DNA from: Carex sylvatica
Lineage: Eukaryota; Streptophyta; Magnoliopsida; Poales; Cyperaceae
Reading direction: 5' to 3'
Assembly: GCA_964058845.1 (NCBI GenBank)
Contig: CAXKVR010000324.1
Span: forward strand, 1-20,566
DNA length: 20,566 bases
Under the pieces are notes generated by a model that searched no databases, was not told the origin of the DNA, and saw only the letters and a list, made by a program, of their open reading frames with translations. Each line of letters opens with the position of its first letter. The first letter of the stretch is position 1. A program made the translations under genes and the position numbers. Positions 18,149-20,566 of this stretch are shown piece after piece.

Positions 18149-18276
18149 GTAACAAAACTAAATTAATTAGTGATTTATTTTATGATCTCCCTTATTTAAT
18201 TGATTAAGAAAGGTTCCTTCATTTATATAATTGACATACTTCACCACTTATTAGACATTAACAACTAATATGTACA

Positions 18277-18404
18277 TTAAATGGGAGGTAGCACAATTGG
18301 CTAGGAAAATATCCTAGAGTTGTTGTACCCAAAGGTCGAGAGTTCGATTACCCCTCCCGACTTTGCAGTCTCTGCGAAGGTTTTCAAAAAAAAAAAAAAA
18401 AAAA
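18277..18404 (+). mobile_element. tRNA-derived SINE in RLP intron 2
   Basis: Flanked by AACTAATATGTACA at 18263-18276 and 18405-18418 (the first two bases may belong to the poly(A)). The body has a Pol III A-box-like TAGCACAATTGG (18289-18300) and a B-box-like GTTCGATTACC (18342-18352). Acceptor-like ends GGGAGG and CCTCCC show tRNA ancestry. It ends in a run of about 20 A. SINEs are copied by LINE machinery, and L1-type LINE remains are present nearby. It is in the same orientation as the host gene. Confidence 0.9.
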
Positions 18405-18640
18405 AACTAATATGTACAGGGTCGATTGTGGAGTAATGTTATCTCAAAATTGAAACCGACTTGGTTTTTCGTTTATAACACTTATTTCCACTATATGACT
18501 ATATCTAATACACAATTAATTTAGATAAATTCCTGCATCCACCAACACGTATCTGGTTGATTGACAAGCTCATTAAGATTAAGAGAGCTTTCTGGTATGG
18601 TCATATTTTGCTGATTTCAGATCCCAGCACCTTTTGTCAG

Positions 18641-18805
18641 GGTTTGAATGTTGGTCCAATTTGCCTAAGCTAGAGATGCCAAACCTTTCTGCAAACATGC
18701 TATGGAGAGTGGATAGAAGCATGGTTTCCTCCTAGGCCAAAGTATCATCACTTCGAGCACTTTTTCTGGATTTTAATTATATAGGAGGCAATGTCCAAGT
18801 CAAAG
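18641..18805 (+). pseudogene. RLP exon 3: two LRR units with a nonsense codon
   Basis: With an acceptor at TTTTGTCAG the phase-1 frame reads FECWSNLPKLEMPNLSANML ... SS, then TAG at 18733-18735, then AKVSSLRALFLDFNYIGGNV, ending at the donor GTAACC. 165 nt. The consensus LDLS is degenerate here (MPNLS), as expected for relaxed selection. Confidence 0.75.
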
Positions 18806-18884
18806 GTAACCTCTCATAAATGAACCATTTTATATTTATGACAACAACAAATTTGACCGATATTTTAATGGAATAATCTGACAG

Positions 18885-19028
18885 AGCTTGTAAGTGCACT
18901 AAATTTGGAAGTGGTTAGTCTACGCGCCTGTGAGCTAAATGGGAGTTTTCTTGATTTGGGACATTCGTCTTCTCTAAAAGCCCTTTCGTTGGCGTTCAAT
19001 GATCTAAATGACACTTTATCATTAGAAG
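18885..19028 (+). pseudogene. RLP exon 4: two LRR units
   Basis: The phase-1 frame reads LVSALNLEVVSLRACELNGS, then SSLKALSLAFNDLNDTLSLE, in exactly 144 nt (two 24-residue repeats). Acceptor TCTGACAG, donor GTAATT. No lesion inside the block. A 20-bp piece of it (18954-18973) recurs with one mismatch in the following intron at 19054-19073. Confidence 0.75.
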
Positions 19029-19321
19029 GTAATTATATTGAAAGAAGTTATATATTTGGGACATTGGTCTTCTTGCAATATGAAATAACTTATATTTTCT
19101 GTAGTATTTCTATGTACTTGCAGATCATAGATGCTTGACATCATAAAATTTGCTCAAAATAGTATAATATAGAATAATAACATAATAATAGAATTTTTGT
19201 TAAAAATATCAGGTGAGACAAGGACCCAGCTATATATTGTTTTTCTTAATGCATTTCCTATTTGACCTAATGGGTTTACATGGTTAATCTTATATGATAA
19301 CCTTTCTTGTTAATATTATAG

Positions 19322-20566
19322 GACTATGCTGACTGAAGAATCTCAAAGAGTTAGATCTTTCATACAACAGTTTTACTGGAAATCTTCCTCCTTGTTTGGA
19401 AAATCTTTCCTCTCTTAAGCTAGTTGATTTGTCATATAATGATTTTCATATAAAATTTCCCTCCCCCATTTTTGATAGACTGATGTCCCTAAAATACCTC
19501 TCCCTAACAAATAATCAGTTCGAGGGGACTCTGTTCATGAGGTTATTTGGAATCATTCTAATCTTGAAGTTCTGATGCTCTCAACAATGGCATCATCACA
19601 CTTCCAAGTTGAAGTTGTGGATCTGCCTTTTCAGCTGCAAGTTCTTGAACTAGCTAATTGCATTCTTGATGTTGATGCCAGTTTTCTGCACTATCAACAT
19701 CAATTACTAGAGTTGGACCTCTCTAATACTCGCTCCAGGGGTCTTGTTCCAGCTGTGTGGTTGTTAGAAAACAATTCGAACTTGATCAAATTAGATTTGC
19801 ACAAGAACTTCTTCACAGGGCCTCTTCAACTTCCATTTTTAACTCGTGAAAACTCTCAGTGTTCGATGTATCTGACAACCCTCTTGGCGGAGAATTACCG
19901 GCTAACATTACCACCAAGTTTCCAAATATATTGTACCTGAACTTATCAAAAAACTATTTTAAAGGCCCTCTTCCACTCTTATTTACAAGCAATCTCGAAA
20001 CTCTTGATTTATCTTATAACAATCTCACTGATGATATACAAAATAGTTTTCCTGGGCTTCAGCTTGATCCTTTCTTTATTCTGGATCTATCAAATAATAA
20101 CTTCTATGGATCTATCACTGAAATCTTCAACTTAACTCGAGCTACAGCATTACTATTAAATGATAATAATATAAGTGGAGAGATTCCTTTAAGCACTTGC
20201 AATACCAGTTTGACAATTATGGACATCAGTAACAACAAACTACATGGTGTTCTACCTGATTGTATTGGAAGTGCTAGATATCAAACGGCATTCGGCCGAG
20301 TGTCGTTGAAGTTAAGTGGAAATTATTTAGAAGGATCTATACCATTGGAGATGTGTGTTATGGATGGCTTATGGCTCCTTGACCTTTCAAATAACATGTT
20401 TTCTGGATCAATACCTCCTTGCTCTAATAAGTCAGACTTAGAAATTGTAGATTTGAGCCAAAACAATCTAACTGGGAACTTTCCGATAATATGGCTGAAT
20501 ATTTCTTATATAAATATCATCAACATTGGGAAAAACTATTTATCTGGAGAGCTTCCAATTTGGATT
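19322..20566 (+). pseudogene. RLP exon 5: long LRR exon, three frames, incomplete
   Basis: After an acceptor at ATTATAG the first segment reads GLC, TGA (19330-19332), then LKNLKELDLSYNSFTGNLPP and further repeats to about 19530. The frame then shifts to a segment with HSNLEVLMLS ... LLELDLSNT ... LIKLDLHKNFFTGPL (to about 19855). It shifts again to a frame that is open from 19865 to the last base (234 codons), reading for example FPNILYLNLSKNYFKGPLP, ETLDLSYNNL and WLLDLSNNMFSGSIPP. Both shifts are in the same direction, equivalent to one base lost each time. About a dozen or more repeats remain recognisable. Confidence 0.85.

Larger units (their letters stand above)
17337..20566 (+). pseudogene. 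LRR receptor-like protein (RLP) pseudogene, 3' end beyond window
   Basis: RLPs are plasma-membrane proteins with extracellular leucine-rich repeats and no kinase, acting in immunity or development with co-receptor kinases. A signal peptide (MKLLLPVAV plus a Leu-Val run) precedes an LRR N-cap (QCKEEERLALL ... NECCRWERVTC). Repeats of the LxxLxLSxNxFxGxLP type follow through five exon-like blocks and are open at the window edge. Apparent introns are 17720-17989, 18149-18640, 18806-18884 and 19029-19321, all GT-AG and all phase 1. Breaks seen: a frame change between 17337 and 17440, TAG at 18733-18735, TGA at 19330-19332, and frame changes near 19530-19550 and 19850-19865. With five lesions it cannot give a normal protein. 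The transmembrane end is not in the window. The family call is strong, but an exact orthologue is not recognised. Confidence 0.9.

Noticed and set aside
18284..18358. Functional tRNA gene
   Set aside because: A- and B-box and acceptor-like ends are present, but arms are degenerate and a poly(A) tail with target duplication shows it is a SINE.

Overview
The window looks like nuclear DNA of a flowering plant, most likely a eudicot. It is AT-rich and packed with nested plant transposable elements: a Ty3/gypsy chromovirus primed by initiator tRNA-Met, MITEs sitting in TA microsatellites, antisense LINE remains and a tRNA-derived SINE. One plant-specific leucine-rich-repeat receptor-like protein (RLP) gene, decayed, runs off the right edge. 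No prokaryotic features are visible, and the species cannot be named from sequence alone.

Left flank (1-1759): a foldback MITE (155-547), then a copy of an unclassified repeat rich in GAATCGG/CGATTC words (about 640-1080), then featureless AT-rich DNA. Centre (1760-11011): one complete LTR retrotransposon with TG/CA ends, the 5-bp target duplication TCATC, LTRs of 2589 and 2588 bp that differ by three substitutions and one 1-nt indel, a tRNA-iMet primer site and a purine tract. Its coding region runs Gag, reverse transcriptase, RNase H, then integrase and a C-terminal chromodomain, which fits the Tekay/Del type of chromovirus. The zinc knuckle and aspartic protease are missing, and one in-frame TAA separates RNase H from integrase. 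The copy is therefore very recent but apparently defective, which suggests mobilisation by proteins from another copy.

Right of the element (11127-12640) lie a second copy of the left MITE, two more foldback MITEs and half of another. They share a common interior but have different ends, and most abut (TA)n or (CT)n tracts. Next come an inverted copy of the GAATCGG-rich repeat (about 12640-13375), antisense LINE relics flanking an unclassified segment (13383-14700), featureless DNA (14700-15650), and a 5'-truncated antisense LINE (15666-16965) with a perfect 15-bp target duplication. The LINE's reading frame is broken only by three TGA codons.

The right end (17272-20566 and beyond) is an RLP pseudogene. 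It has a TATA box, signal peptide, LRR N-cap, three short two-LRR exons with phase-1 introns, and a long LRR exon still open at the window end. It carries at least two nonsense codons and three frame changes, and a SINE with its own target duplication sits in its second intron. No new protein system is visible. The most unusual structures are the protease-less but very young retroelement, the GC-rich inverted-repeat array in its U3, and the cluster of related MITEs in microsatellites.
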